The notes: generated by a model from the letters alone, not told the origin. A DNA stretch of 64,000 nt from Dastarcus helophoroides (GCA_028583605.1 CM053327.1:28880626-28944625), one strand, 5' to 3'. Counted from the first letter of the stretch, positions 1-11,545 are shown. Translations and numbers: made by a program.

Positions 1-1974
1 TGTTCTGTCAATTACATTATGTTATTAATGCTAAATAATTAGAAATTTCATCTTATTTTAGATTCACAAAATAAAATACTCCGATAGAGAAACGTTCCAA
101 TTAACAGATCAAGATAATTATTTTGTTGAACATTATCAACAGGAAATAATTTCGTTCCACATTCATAATATATGCGAACTTCTTGTAACATTCACTTCAT
201 CTAATTATACCTATAATCACAATCACATGATCTGGTACAAAGTTTTGCTTTCTTCGATGAGGTAAACATGGATTCGCAGTCTCAAGTTTTAACATTTATT
301 TTGATATCTTTCATCAACAGTGGAGTATTTGGATTTTGTGGGGTCCTAGGTACAATCTCACTTGGGGATCCCCAGTAGTCCTAGGTCCTACGCTTAAATA
401 AGTCAAAAGTTCTATGTTAACAACGGGTTGGTTTACTTAAATGAACAATGTTTATTTATTTTTGGAACTGTAGGAACCGAAAAACAAAAATAAGGAAATA
501 AAAACTTATTCCCAAAGATATAAAAAAGTAATCACATTCAAAATAAAAGTTTAAAAGTTGTGGCGATTTGAAATCAAATTCTTAATTTGTAGCAATACCA
601 GTATAATTGGGTTTCTATGTATTTTAAAAGAAAAAAAATATTAATTGCTGAACAATTTTCTAAAAAACTCAAATTTTGACATGTGATTAATGCGAGTGAA
701 ATAACGAATACCATTCTCTTATTGCTTGGTTACTCTCATTGTATTTGTTAGCTGCTGCCCTTAAACAAAATTTATGACCCTTTGTGACAGGACTAAGTAA
801 GAAAACTGGAGTAGGGTATATACAGGCTTGTATCTTGCGAACGGATAGTCGTAGCTCAATTCGGTTTTCCAATTCTTATTCTACGTCCCGCAAACTCTAT
901 GAAAATGCAATAAACTCACTTTCGAAAAATACAAATTTTTTCAAGTTTTGTTTCAAGGGTCCCCCCTTTGAACTTTTTTCGTAACTTTAAACTCTCATAT
1001 CTTCCAAACCAAAAGTCGTAGCTCAATTTGGTTTTCAGATTCGCAATCTACGGGACAAAATCTATCGGATAGGGCGCTTTTAAATCTTAACTAATTACTT
1101 TTGAATTTTGACCTTAGAAAATTTGAAAATTTCGAAACTTTCGAGGCTTGTATCTCGCCAGGTATATACAAAGACATCGGAACACTTAATAAGAATGGAG
1201 TTCATTTCAGAATAGTATGCAATAGAATAAAAAAATCAATTCGAATACGTTTTAAGGTCATAGATTGTATTCTTTATCCTTAGGCTACCAAAAGAGGAGC
1301 GCGAACTATTTCTTAATACATTAGTACCATTCCACTCCTGTAATTGAACTGCCCGATTTCAATCTATCACGTTTTTTGTCCGAAGTTACATCAAAGAAAT
1401 TATGCAGAAATCAATCAGGTTTGTTCCTATCTATTGTTAGATTGTTATAAATGTATTCCCATTTGATTGCGAGTTAAACAAATGTGTTATGTAACAAATA
1501 TGATTTAACGATCATCAAGAATTCAATTTATTATCAATGAGGAAGCCTGTTTCAATGAATTCCCATGCTTCACGTATTTCAGGATGCATTTGTATGGATG
1601 GTGTCTCAGTCATTATGTCACTCATGTTAACCACGTGTTTGAAAATTTAATAAAGCATGAAAATTGGAAAAAAATGGTGATATAAAATATTTCCATCGGC
1701 ACCATCTATATTTCCCTCATTACAAAACTCATCACAAAACTCATCACAATCCCTCATCACTACAGACCGGATTATATCCAACATAAAAAGCTTGAAATAT
1801 GCATGCAAATACGCAAGAAAAATGCTTAAAATATGCATGAAAACCGTCAAAATATGCAACCTTAAATAACAATGCTATTCATTTTAGTAAACTTGTTTCT
1901 GATGTGAAGAAATTTTCTTTTGTTTTAAACAAATTTGCTTCTAATTGTTTCCAATTTGCCTTTAAATTCAATAA
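1..1974. other. Intergenic DNA, no gene recognised
   Basis: No convincing coding exon is visible. Near 840-960 and 1010-1150 two related passages repeat phrases such as GTCGTAGCTCAATT and GGCTTGTATCT, so this is probably an old dispersed repeat. Around 335-400 there is a short GC-richer patch with GGGGATCCCC between CCTAGGT motifs, perhaps the end of a transposon. From about 1885 onward the sequence becomes AT-rich with recurrent ACAAATTTG words. Confidence 0.5.
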
Positions 1975-2022
1975 TTGAAATACAAATCTTGTCCCCTGAA
2001 ACCAAGAGTGTTTAAAAAACAC
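1975..2022 (-). repeat. Fragment of the short dispersed repeat
   Basis: The sequence matches the outer end of the short repeat seen complete at 6991-7236 (TACAAATCTTGTCCCCTGAA followed by an ACCAAGA-type stretch). Only about 48 bases are present. It sits directly at the left edge of the long foldback that follows. Confidence 0.6.
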
Positions 2023-2673
2023 CATTATTGACCTAGAAATCTCAACTTTTTCTTCAGAATTAATCTTTTTTTTTCTAGATTTCGAATTTTTTGTTCAAAA
2101 TTCTTCGTTTTTTAAATTGCTGTGAGAAATGTTTCTAGTTTTCTCAAATTTCGTCTTTTTGCTTAAAATACATCCTTTTTTTTTCGATTATTGTTTCAAA
2201 ATTCGTTTTTTTTTTCAAATTTACTTTTTATCGAAATTCAACTTCTTTTTAAAATTAATTTTCTTTGGAAAAGTTCGCATTTTTTCTTAATATAAAAGAT
2301 TTTTCTCGAAATTCTTTTTGAAATTTTTTGTCTGGTAGAATCAGAACTTTCAGATATTTTGACCATTTTCATATTTATTTCAAAATTCGGTATTTAATAT
2401 TTCTGGAAATGTCGACTTTTTCTTCACAATTGGTCTTTTTTTTTTAATTTACATCTTTTATTCGAAATTGCTATATTCTTTTCAAAAATTGTTTTTGGAA
2501 ATTTTAATTTTTTTTCCTTGAAAATCGTCTTTTTCTAAAAATGTCAACATTTTCTCAAAAACGTCTTTTCCAAATTTTCTCTTTTATGATCATACAAATC
2601 TCAACTTTTCTTCGAAGTTCGTCTTTTTCTCAAAATTTCGATTTTTTGTTCAAAATTAGTCTGTTTTATAAAA

Positions 2674-2840
2674 ATTGAAACACGAATCCTGTCATCTGAA
2701 ACCAAGAAAGATTAAAAAACACGACGAAACGCGTTAGAGCAACCTTTGTTGTGTTTTTTAATCTTTCTTGGTTTCAGGGGACAAGATTTGTATTTCAATT
2801 TTTGAAGATAACCAAGGACCAGTCCGTTCCACCAAAAAAA
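2674..2840 (+). repeat. Short dispersed repeat, copy inserted in foldback arm
   Basis: It begins ATTGAAACACGAATCC and ends CCGTTCCACCAAAAAAA. The two halves form an inverted pair (an AAGAAAGATT side and an AATCTTTCTT side) around CGAAACGCGTTAGAGC. The central hairpin with CTGAAGA, present in other copies, is deleted here. The mirror position of the foldback's right arm lacks it, so it inserted after the foldback formed. Confidence 0.75.
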
Positions 2841-3270
2841 GGCTGTTTTATAGACAACTAGTCTCAAAATTTGACTATTTTTTTCAAAATTTAACTTTGT
2901 GTGGGAAATGTTTTTTGAAGTTTCGTCTTTTTACTCGAAATAGATTTTTTTCTGGGTTTTCGATTCGTTTCATTCGTTCTCAAATTTCCATTTTATTCCA
3001 AAATTCAACATTTCTTAAAATTGATTGTCTTTGGAATATTTCGACCCAACGGCCGTTCGAATTTCGATCAATTTTTCTCGTAATTTCGCCTTATTTTGAA
3101 ATTTCGTTATTTTAGGTTTTTTTTTAAAGTTTAGATCTTTTAGAATCTGAGTTTACGGACATTTTGACTGAATTCCTAAGGTTTCTAGAAATTTTGTTCA
3201 TTTCTCTTAAAATGAGTGTTTTTCCTGAAATTCGGCTTTAATCTCAAAATTCTACTTATTATATATATAT

Positions 3271-3442
3271 AGTACCTTCAGTATCTCTCTGAAGACGATA
3301 ACTTGCTTGGCTGTCGAAACGCGTTAGAGCAACCTTTGTTGTGTTTTTTAATCTTTTTTTAATCTTTCTTGGTTTCAGGGGACAAGATTGTATTTCAATT
3401 TTTAAAGATAACCAAGGACCAGTCCGTTCCACAAAAAAAAAA
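3271..3442 (+). repeat. Short dispersed repeat at the centre of the foldback
   Basis: This copy has only the right half of the palindromic repeat. It starts at the hammerhead-like core, runs through GCAACCTTTGTTGTG and the GGTTTCAGGGGACAAG block, and ends CCGTTCCACAAAAAAAA. A short internal duplication of the TTTTTTAATCTTT segment is visible. Confidence 0.75.
3285..3329 (+). ncRNA. Hammerhead-like ribozyme motif (candidate)
   Basis: In order: CTCT (stem I 5' strand), CTGAAGA (matches the CUGANGA core), an imperfect stem II region ending GCTGTC, GAAA, CGCG, TT, then AGAG (stem I 3' strand). Stem II is longer and less perfect than in the other copies. Hammerhead cores of this layout are known from Penelope-like retroelements. 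No cleavage evidence exists here. Confidence 0.3.
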
Positions 3443-3445
3443 TTA

Positions 3446-3640
3446 ATTTCAATAAGTTTCCTTCAATTTTAAATAGGTTTGATTCTAATTTAAACAAATT
3501 TGGTGTTAATTTAAATAAGTCTATTTCTAGTATGAACAAATTTGTTTCTAATTTCTATAGATTTACTTTTAATTTGCACAAATTTGCTGTCAGTTTGAAC
3601 AAATTTGCTTCCAATTAACATAAATTTCTATGTGCCTACC
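3446..3640. repeat. Degenerate minisatellite around ACAAATTTG
   Basis: Five or six loosely repeated units of about 30-35 bases share the words GAACAAATTTG and TTCTAATTT. Related words occur near 1900-1960, just outside the foldback. Confidence 0.5.
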
Positions 3641-5426
3641 CTAAGAGTTTTTCTCGAAATTTGGTTTTTTTTCTCTCAAAATCAATCTAATTTTAATAAA
3701 TTCTCAATTTTGTTTTGTTCTCAGTTTGTTGATCTTAAAATTTCGACATTTTTCCATAAATTTAAGTTAAGATTCGAAAGTATTTTGACAAATTTCAGGA
3801 GGGATTGACTTTTTCAAAATTGTTGACCTTTGTCAAAAATTCTCATCTTTTTTTTTTCAAAATTCCGACAAGGTAGTAGAATTTTGAGATTAAAGCCGAA
3901 TTTCAGGAAAAACACTTATTTTAAGAAAAACGAACAAAATTTCCAGAAAATTTGGGAATTCAGTCAAAATTTCTGGAAATTCAGATTCTAAAAGATCTAA
4001 ATTTTTAGAAAAAAAACCTAAAATAACGAAAATTCGAAAAAAGGCGAAATTACGAGAAAAAATGATCGTAATTCGGACGGTCGTCGGTCGAAATTTTTCA
4101 AAGAAAATCAATTTTAAGAAAATGTTGAATTTTGGAATAAAATGGAAATTTGAGAACGAATGAAACGAATCGAAAACCCCGAAAAAAGCGTATTTCGAGT
4201 AAAAAGACGAAACTTCAAGAAACATTTCCCACAGAAAGGTAAATTTTGAAAAAAAAATAGTCAAATTTTGAGGCTAGTTGTCTATAAAAAAGACGAATTT
4301 TGAATAAAAAAATCGAAATTTTGAGAAAAAGACGAACTTCGAAGAAAAGTTGAGATTTGCAGGATCATAAAAGTAGGAATTTGGAAAAGACGTTTTTGAG
4401 AAAAATGTTGACATTTTTAGAAAAAGACTAATTTCAAGGAAAAAATTTAAATTTCCAAAAGCAAGTTTTAAAAAGAATTAACGAAATTTCCAAAAAAGGC
4501 GAAATTACGAGAAAAGTGATGGAAATTTGGACGGTCGTTGGTTGAAATTTTTCAAAGAAAATCAATTTTAAGAAAATCTTGAATTTCGGAATAAAATGGA
4601 AATTTGAGAACGAATGAAAGGAATTGAAAACCCCGAAAACACCGAGTAAAAATACGAAACTTCAAGAAACATTTCCCACAAAAAGTTAAATTTAAAAAAA
4701 ATTGTCAAATTTTGAGACTAATTGGCCACAAAAAAGACGAATTTTGAACAAAAAAAATCGAAATTTTGAGAAAAAGACGAACTTCGAAGAAAAGTTTAGA
4801 TTTGTAGGATCATAAAAATAGAAATTTGGAAAAGACGTTTTTGAGAAAAATGTTGAAATGTTTAGATGTTTTTGAGAAAAATGTTGAAATTTTTAGAAAA
4901 AGACGAATTTCAAAGAAAAAATATAAACTTCCAAAAACAAGTTTTTAAAAGAATATAGAAATTTCGAATAAAAGATGTAAATTAAAGACCAATTTTGAAA
5001 AAAAAGTCGACATTTCCAGAAATATTAAATACCAAATTTTGAAATAAATATGAAAATGGTCAAAATATCTTAAAGTTCTGGTTCTAGCACGTACAAGATT
5101 TCAAAAAGAATCTTATGTTAAGAAAAGTAACGGAATTTTGAGAAAAAGCTTGAATATTAAGAAAAAATGTGAAATTTTCCAAAGAAAATTAATTTTAAAA
5201 AGAAGTTGAATTTTGATAAAATGCAAATTTAAAAAAAACGAATTTTGAAACAACAATCGAAAAAAAAAGATGTATTTTAAGCAAAAAGACGAAATTTGCG
5301 AAGACAAGAAAAATTTCTCACAAAAAGTTAAAAAAAACGAAGAATCTTGAACAAAAAATTTGAAATCTTTAAAAAGAAAGATTAAATCTGAAGAAAAAGT
5401 TGAGATTTCTAGGACAATAATGGATA

Positions 5427-5597
5427 TTTCCAAGCTATGGAACGCGTTACCGAAAGGAATTTTCCCCAAAAATTACAACCTATCCTTGTTTAAGAAGGGG
5501 ATTTATCGCCATCTATCCTTGTTTCCGAATCCTACTCGCAGTGCTTTGAAACCATAATGGGGTTACTCTTTGCGAGTGGATTAAACTTAAAAAAAAA
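5427..5597 (+). mobile_element. 5'-truncated 3' end of a non-LTR retroelement
   Basis: Reading in frame gives KLWNALPKGIFPKNYN and then a tail ending RSALKP and a stop. It is followed by a short 3' UTR (TTTGCGAGTGGATTAAA) and an A-rich end. The same 3' end closes the longer copies at 8976-10159 (minus strand) and 11546-12989 (plus strand). Truncation at the 5' side with retention of the 3' end is the usual product of target-primed reverse transcription. It interrupts the right arm of the foldback. Confidence 0.85.
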
Positions 5598-6990
5598 TGA
5601 TGCTAACATAAAAGTCGAAATTTCCAAAAGATAATTTTTGAAAAGAAGTCAGCATTTCGAGAAAAAGACGAATTTCAAGGAAAAAAATCTAAATTATTGA
5701 AAAGAAGAAAGACATTTAGAAAGACTTGAAATTTCGAAAAAAAAAAGACAAATTTTGCAGAAAAAGTTGGCTTTTCCAGAAATTTTAAATATGGAATTTT
5801 GAGACAAACATTTCGAGAAAAAGTCAAATTTTGGGCAAACAGTAAGAATATTTAAAAGTTCCGATTCTAGTAGATATAACATTTTAAAAAGTATCGAACG
5901 TTAAAAAACGTTTCGAAAAAGACGAAATTTCGAGAAAAACTTTTAAATTGAGAAAGAAAATTTTGAGGGAAATTCATATTTTAAGAAAAAAATTTCAAGG
6001 AAAAAGATGAAGTCTAGTAGAAATTCAAAAATATCATTAATTTTAAGAAAGAAATTTCAAGGAAGAAGATAAAATCTAGTAGAAATTCAAAATATCTCAA
6101 AGACTTCAATTTGAAAAAAAAATGGGCAAATTTTGAGAAAAACTTTAAATTTTTCGGTTGAATATTCATTTTCTCTTGATTGTTTAAGTCAGAGGAAGAC
6201 AAGTGCTTCACCATGGCATTAGAAAATGTCAAATATTGAGATAAATGTTAACATTTTGAGAGACAAGTTGGAATTTTCAAAAAATTGGATTTAAAAACAT
6301 CTCGAAAATCTTGAAATTTCCAAAGAAAATTTGCTAGGCCTTTTGTCTTTTTACAAAAATCCCAAACAACGTGCAGAATTCGGACTTTGAATAATTTGCA
6401 CTCGTCGAATTCCGGACTTGTAATTTTTCAAGAAGCCCTCACCCTTCTTATATTAGCACATCCGCCTAAAAACAGGGTCCTCACAGGGGTGTACGATTCC
6501 CAGCCTGTAACAATAAGAGGCTCTTGGTCTTTCTCCAACGCAAGCCGGCGATAGTAAAGGAAATTATTCCATGCACTAATATCGGTACCTAAAAGAATTT
6601 TTCATAATTTTTTTTGACACTAAGCCACAACTTCTTCACTGGGGAATCATACTGTAACATCTTTTTTATTAAAAGATGAACCAAAGTTTGAGGAAAAGGT
6701 AAACTTTGATAAACAAATCGAATTTTGCGGAATTTCGGGTTTTAAAAAAAGTAGAAATTTTAAGAAATTGTCGAATTTTGAAAAATGGAATGTTTGAAGA
6801 AAAAAACGAATAATTTTAAGATAAAAATTCAAAGTTTTAAAGAGAGCAGATTTTTATAAGAAGGAAGGCACATTTTAATAATGAATTCAAAATTTTAAAA
6901 TAAAAGACAAATTTTGCAAAAAAGTAGAATTTTGGAAAAAAATGGTACCCATTCAATTAAATATAAATATGCTTCAAGCAAGGAGAGTAA
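5598..6990. other. AT-rich degenerate repeat; no gene
   Basis: From 5600 to 6340 and from 6650 to 6950 the sequence is the purine-rich form of the TCGAAATTT-type repeat. A more complex, GC-richer stretch lies at about 6360-6640 with no recognisable coding potential. It may be part of the host sequence or of an older element. Confidence 0.5.
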
Positions 6991-7236
6991 ATTGAAATAC
7001 AAATCTTGTCCCCTGAAACCAAGAAAGATTGAAAAACCGAACAAAGGTTGCTCTAAGGCGTTTCCACAGGCAAACTATCATCTTCAGTATCTCTCTGAAG
7101 ATGATAGCTTGGCTGTCGAAATGCGTTAGAGCAACCTTTTTTGTGTTTCTTCATTTTTCTTGGTTTCAGGGGACAAGATTTGTATTTAAATTATTGAAGA
7201 TAACCAAGGACCAGTCCGTTCCACCAAAAAAAAAAA
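6991..7236 (+). repeat. Short dispersed repeat, complete palindromic copy
   Basis: This is the most complete copy. A left half (ATTGAAATACAAATCTTG up to ATCATCTTCAG) is the reverse complement of the right half, which starts TCTCTCTGAAGATGATAGC. A non-palindromic tail (GAAGATAACCAAGGACCAG) and an A-run follow. The centre lies near 7090. The layout suggests two copies of one unit joined head to head. It resembles the inverted terminal copies often found with Penelope-like elements; that link is inference. Confidence 0.75.
7091..7131 (+). ncRNA. Hammerhead-like ribozyme motif (candidate)
   Basis: CTCT, CTGAAGA, a single T, stem II GATAGC/GCTGTC closed by TTG, GAAA, TGCG, TT, then AGAG. Stem I (CTCT/AGAG) and stem II pair fully, allowing one G-T pair. 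The extra T between the core and stem II and the tiny stem III depart from the textbook form. The palindromic partner half (7040-7090) carries a decayed mirror copy. Confidence 0.4.
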
Positions 7237-7738
7237 GGAGAGTAAACGTCCCATCCAGCGCTTAGTAAGGCTTCAGTTATTAAGTACCCATCGAGAAATA
7301 TTGAAAATATATCGAAAATATGCATCATGATTAAATTTTAGGTGAAATATGTACTAATCGGTGAAAATGGGTTAAATATGCTTTTGCATATGCAAATATG
7401 CAAATGCATATAATCCGGTCTCTACTCATCTACAAAACTCAAAACGTTTGTATTGGTCGTCATAAAATATATCTTTAGTAATAGTCACTTTAAAACACTT
7501 GCACCCCATTTCTTTACAAAATATTCTACAGTGTTCGCGATTTCACATTAGATTTCTTCTGCAAGTAGCTGTCAGCTGATTTAAGTGCGAAGAAATGAAT
7601 CGTCCAACCCCTTTTTGGGTTTCTAGAACCAAAGCTATCACTTAAATGATTTGCATGGTTTCATCTTTCATGCCTAATTTAAACAAAGTTTTGTTTCTCC
7701 CGATTCAAGTTGTGGCGTAGCTGTCACATTATTTAGCG
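7237..7738. other. Intergenic, no gene recognised
   Basis: Near 7290-7410 there is a run of related words (ATATGC, AATATGCA) that also occurs near 1795-1855, so it is probably a small dispersed repeat. Nothing coding is supported. Confidence 0.4.
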
Positions 7739-7850
7739 ATTGAAATACAAATCTTGTCCCCTGAAACGAAGAAAGATTAAAAAACACAACAAAGGTTGCT
7801 CTAACGCGTTTCGATAGCCAAGCTATCATCTTCAGAGAGATACTGCGATG
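7739..7850 (-). repeat. Short dispersed repeat, half copy on the minus strand
   Basis: It reads ATTGAAATACAAATCTTG to AGAGAGATACTG, which is the left half of the palindromic repeat alone. The GAAGATAACCAAGG tail module is absent. Confidence 0.75.
7799..7839 (-). ncRNA. Hammerhead-like ribozyme motif (candidate), best-paired copy
   Basis: On the minus strand: CTCT, CTGAAGA, T, GATAGC, TTG, GCTATC, GAAA, CGCG, TT, AGAG. Here stem II is fully Watson-Crick (GATAGC/GCTATC), whereas the copy at 7091 has a G-T pair at the same place. That difference keeps pairing and is what a conserved stem would show, although the sample is small. Confidence 0.42.
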
Positions 7851-8975
7851 TCGAAGCTTCTTGGAGTTATGCTTTGATTACACAGTCAGTGACAACCTGA
7901 AAAATGTGTTTAAATTATGATTCGAAAATATTTTTTTGGTGTAAATGTACATTAAAAAAAAATCTCGTATTCGTATCATTTTCATTTTTCTTTATCTGCT
8001 CTTAAAATTAATATCATTATGACTGCACACCACAAACTTTTACCAGCGTTGTTAATATTTATTTACTGATTGTCTGAAAACAAGTTTACGTATTGATTTG
8101 TTCAGTATCGATATAAATATGATTTTAAATATATAAATGACATTGACGCTAAAATTCATGGAAAGTTAACTCCTTTAATTTATGACAGTTTACAGTTCAA
8201 GCTTTACTAAATGCAACTGCTATTACGCTTAACCTGTTTTGCGCTCTCTTATTATTTTAAAGTCTATTGACCATTGTTTGAACTGCACATATTTTAACTT
8301 TAAATGATTAAATTTCGCACTTCTTTGCTGACACATTTCTGCGGCTACAAATTATAAACTTTCATACACCAAGAGTTAATCAAAAGTTAACATTTTCTTT
8401 TAGTCTATTTTCTAAAATGCCTTAACAAGTTAACTGAAAAACTGACTAAAGTTAAAGAGAGTTTTTAAATTTGTTAAACTGATGAATCAATTTGTTTTTT
8501 TGAATTTGTCTTGAGAATTAGATATAGCAGATTGCTGTAAGATAGCGATATCTAGTGCTCTCGATCAAACATACTTTTTCCTTTATAAAATTAGTTTGAA
8601 TAAATGTAATAAAACTAGTTTAAGCAGCTATGCACAGCTTTAAAGAGTTCGTGCAGATTGCAGAATGATGTGTTGATCAAATTCGTTGATACGATCATGT
8701 ATTTATTAGTTAAATAGCCAGTTTCCAGTTACACATTGTGTAGCAAAGTTGTGTGTTTGATGACGTTATTGATGCAGCTGCCATATTAGGTGCAAAGTTA
8801 TGGTGAGATGTGCCTTATCTTCGTCGCTATTTGCATAGAAAACAGAGAAAAATTATTTACTCTTGCTGTCTATAATATCAGTTTGGGAGTATCTGGAACA
8901 GTTTTCCGGGATAAAACATAACCTATTATCCATATCCATAACCTCAGGAATCTTTTTGGGATTTGGGCAGGTTTT
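7851..8975. other. Complex intergenic DNA, no gene recognised
   Basis: This stretch is less repetitive than its surroundings and has mixed composition. No ORF with codon-like structure, no splice-bounded exon and no known motif was found. Confidence 0.4.
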
Positions 8976-10159
8976 ATTAAAGTTTAATCCACTCGCAAAG
9001 GGCATCCCTAATGTGCCTTCAAAGCGCCGCGAGTGGGATGTAGAAACCAGGATAGATGACGATGAACCGCCTTCTTCAGAAGGTTTAAACAAGGATAGGT
9101 TGTAATTTTTGGGGAAAATTCCTTTCGGTAACGAGTTCCACAGCTTGGAAGTTCTATAGAAAAAAGGGTCTCCGTAGACAGAAGTCCTCACTGTGTCAAG
9201 CTGGACCGCACAGGAAATTGTTGTCTCCGACTGTCTTGTATGCTTCAAAAATCTTGCCCTTGGGGGATCAATCCTATTAGTTCCTGCGAGCATCTCCCAT
9301 AATAGTACTTGTAGTCACCAACCATCCGCCCGTGCTCTAGTGTTTCGAGAGAATCGGTCAAACTCTCATCATCAATTAGGCGAATCGCTCTTCTTTGAAC
9401 TGAATCCAAGAGAGCTAAAGTGTGTTTTGGGGCTGAACTCCAAACATGAGAACGGTATTCTAGTGTTGGCCTTACTTGAGCTTTGTATAGTATTAATAGC
9501 TGATGGGATGTGAAGTACTTTTTAGCTCTAAAAAGAAAGCCTAGCTTATGAGAGGCGGATTTGGCAATGGCGCGCACATGATCGTCCCAAGAAAGGTTAG
9601 TGCTCGCATTCACTCTTGGGATAGATAGATTAGATCCCATCGGAAGGATTTTACCGTCTATTAGTATGTTTGTTGCATTATCCCTTGATGTTTTCTTAGA
9701 GAAAACCGCGGCCTGAGTTTTTGAAGCGTTAAAATCGACCAAATTGTTCTTACCCCATTCCAGAATAATCTCGAGATCCCGATTAATCGTCTGTATTTGC
9801 TGTTCCCTTAGTCGATCTGAAGCAGCGATAGATAATGGTTTGTCGTAGAAAAAAGATGACACAAGGTTACTATCATCGGCGTAGCTGTATATAGGATTGG
9901 AAGTTGAAGCTAAGAGATCGTTTATGTGTAACAAAAATAGAGTAGGAGACCGAACAGACCCCTGAGGCATCCCTGCGTTAATCGCAAATGTCTCGGATAA
10001 GATGCCATCGACGATGACCTGAAGAGATCTGTCAGCGAGAAAATTGGATATCAAATGACGGAGTCCAGGAAGAAGACCAAGATGAAGACCAGATGTTAAT
10101 TTGGTGAGAAGAGATCGGTGCCAGATTCTGTCAAAGTCCTTTGAGATATCCAATGCCAC
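8976..10159 (-). pseudogene. Non-LTR retrotransposon reverse transcriptase, 5'-truncated
   Basis: The minus strand encodes the palm and thumb of a non-LTR reverse transcriptase. In order it shows VALDISKDFDRIWHRSL, NAGMPQGSVRSPTLF, the catalytic YADDSN box, then LEWGKNN, IDGKILPMGSN, HVRAIAKSASHKLGF and LYKAQVRPTLEYRS. A long frame (10159 to 9245) breaks near 9250 and continues in another frame with NSLPKGIFPKNYN. The family is probably in the jockey/CR1-like part of the non-LTR tree; the clade is not certain. The N-terminal endonuclease and the first third of RT are missing. The 5' end is joined abruptly to a fragment of a second retroelement in opposite orientation (see 10160). Confidence 0.88.
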
Positions 10160-10430
10160 TGTCGACTAAACAAACAGCTTTATAGAATGGGAATTATAAA
10201 CGACCCGAGCTGTAGGAGGTGTTTAGAAGAAGATGAGAGTGTCGAATACGTGATGTGTCTGCCCGGCACTAGCATTAATCAAAGGACCCAGACTGGGTAA
10301 CTTCCAAAGTAGCATCCAAGGGACGTTCTTCAGTTTCTCAACAAGGTTGGATAGCTGAATGAGTGTCTTACTGCTAGCCTAAAAAAATTAGGCAACCCAC
10401 CCCAAATCCGGAATCCAGATCGCGCTCCCA
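10160..10430 (+). pseudogene. Fragment of a second non-LTR element (RNase H-like/C-terminal region)
   Basis: It can be read against the better copy at 14424. The matching part encodes HCRLN, GIINDPSCRGC and EEDESVE, with frame damage. It continues through the 3' region ending TTAGGCAACCCACC. In better copies this region looks like the C-terminal zinc-knuckle-like end that follows RNase H in R1/I-type elements. The start is a fusion to the antisense RT above, sharing only CAC at the joint. Confidence 0.65.
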
Positions 10431-11545
10431 GGGTATATTTATACCAATTTTTGTCTAAATCGCCTTTGGAATTTAACCGTGGAAAACGGACAAACAAACG
10501 GACAAAAACACTTCCGCATTTTATATTAGTTAGGACACTTCTTCATCTTTGTCAGTTAGTTTCTATTTTTGTGTTTACATAATTTGGTCAAATTTTTGAT
10601 CTGATCAAACTTTACACTTATTTAACGACCAGATACCACAGAACACCTTCCAGATACCTATAAAAGTAGCGGAAATGTAAGCGTCAGATTAAAGTTTCTC
10701 GCTTCATCAACCTTCGAGATTTTTTCTTCCACTATGTTCGCTTCAGTTAACTGACATGAATTTATGCGGCTTGAAATAAGTTCACTTTGAATTCATATTT
10801 AATATGCATGAATACTTCTTCAGGAAGACCATGACGCGTTATCAATTAAACTTTATATAAAACGAAGGATGTAAAATAAGAACACTTTTACTTTAAATTA
10901 ATTGTCTATTCCTGAATAGCACAACCGATTGTGATATCGAAATTGTATAATTCAGTTTGAATAGACTTGTAATGGTATGGAAATTAATCAGGTAACTTTC
11001 AGATGAAAAGCATGAGATTTGAAATATTCGTAGAAGCGCTGGCAGAGAAATATACCTTCTCGTCTCGGTATTTCATTGATATAGTCAATTTCATGGGAAA
11101 CTTCACAGTTTCTAGGTTAACAATGTGAATGTTTGTAGTCAAAATTACGAAAATAACATGAACTCTTTGTAAATGTCGCAGTGACCATCTTGAACTAACG
11201 TTATAACGAAATTTTTATGCAAATTAGAATAAATAAATTTTAAGAACCAAAGCATGGTTTATCTATAGGAAGAACAGTCCACAATAATATGTATTTAATC
11301 CAAATAAAAAATTCGTTGGTGAAGCTTTCCTCAGGTTATAGCTTAAATTTAAAATGTCTACGCTTTTCTTGAACGTTGAATATTATGCTCGAAATTTCGA
11401 TTTTAAAATCCAAGTACCACATGGGTATTGTCGATGTGGTAAAGTGGTAAAAACCTTCTTTAGATCGATATTTTGACTAAAATTTTTAAATTTTGGGAAG
11501 TTTTTTTTTTTTGGAATGTTGACCTTTTTATATACTTTAACCCTA
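10431..11545. other. Intergenic, no gene recognised
   Basis: The first 90 bases (AAACGGACAAACAAACGGAC) look like a short transposon or simple repeat. The remainder is AT-rich but not of the TCGAAATTT type. No coding exon is supported. Confidence 0.4.

Larger units (their letters stand above)
2025..5424. repeat. Long foldback (inverted repeat) with ~1.2-1.5-kb arms
   Basis: The sequence from about 2025 to 3262 reappears as its reverse complement from about 3876 to 5424. For example, the stretch near 3180-3262 mirrors 3879-3960, and 2029-2300 mirrors 5111-5410. The left arm is interrupted by a short-repeat insertion at 2674-2840. The right arm contains an internal direct duplication: about 4036-4280 is repeated near 4492-4740. 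The centre (3263-3875) holds another short-repeat copy and a degenerate minisatellite. The right end is cut by a retroelement 3' fragment. Arms are diverged by roughly one change in ten to fifteen bases by eye. No protein is encoded; small ORFs inside are by-products of the AT-rich repeat. Confidence 0.8.

Noticed and set aside
687..1283. ORFs of 60-66 residues near the left edge
   Set aside because: They fall in related dispersed-repeat passages on both strands, with no splice structure or protein-like pattern.
3890..4264. 124-residue minus-strand ORF rich in F, L and S
   Set aside because: It lies in the foldback's AT-rich arm. The peptide is a translation of T-rich repeat, and the mirror arm does not keep the frame.
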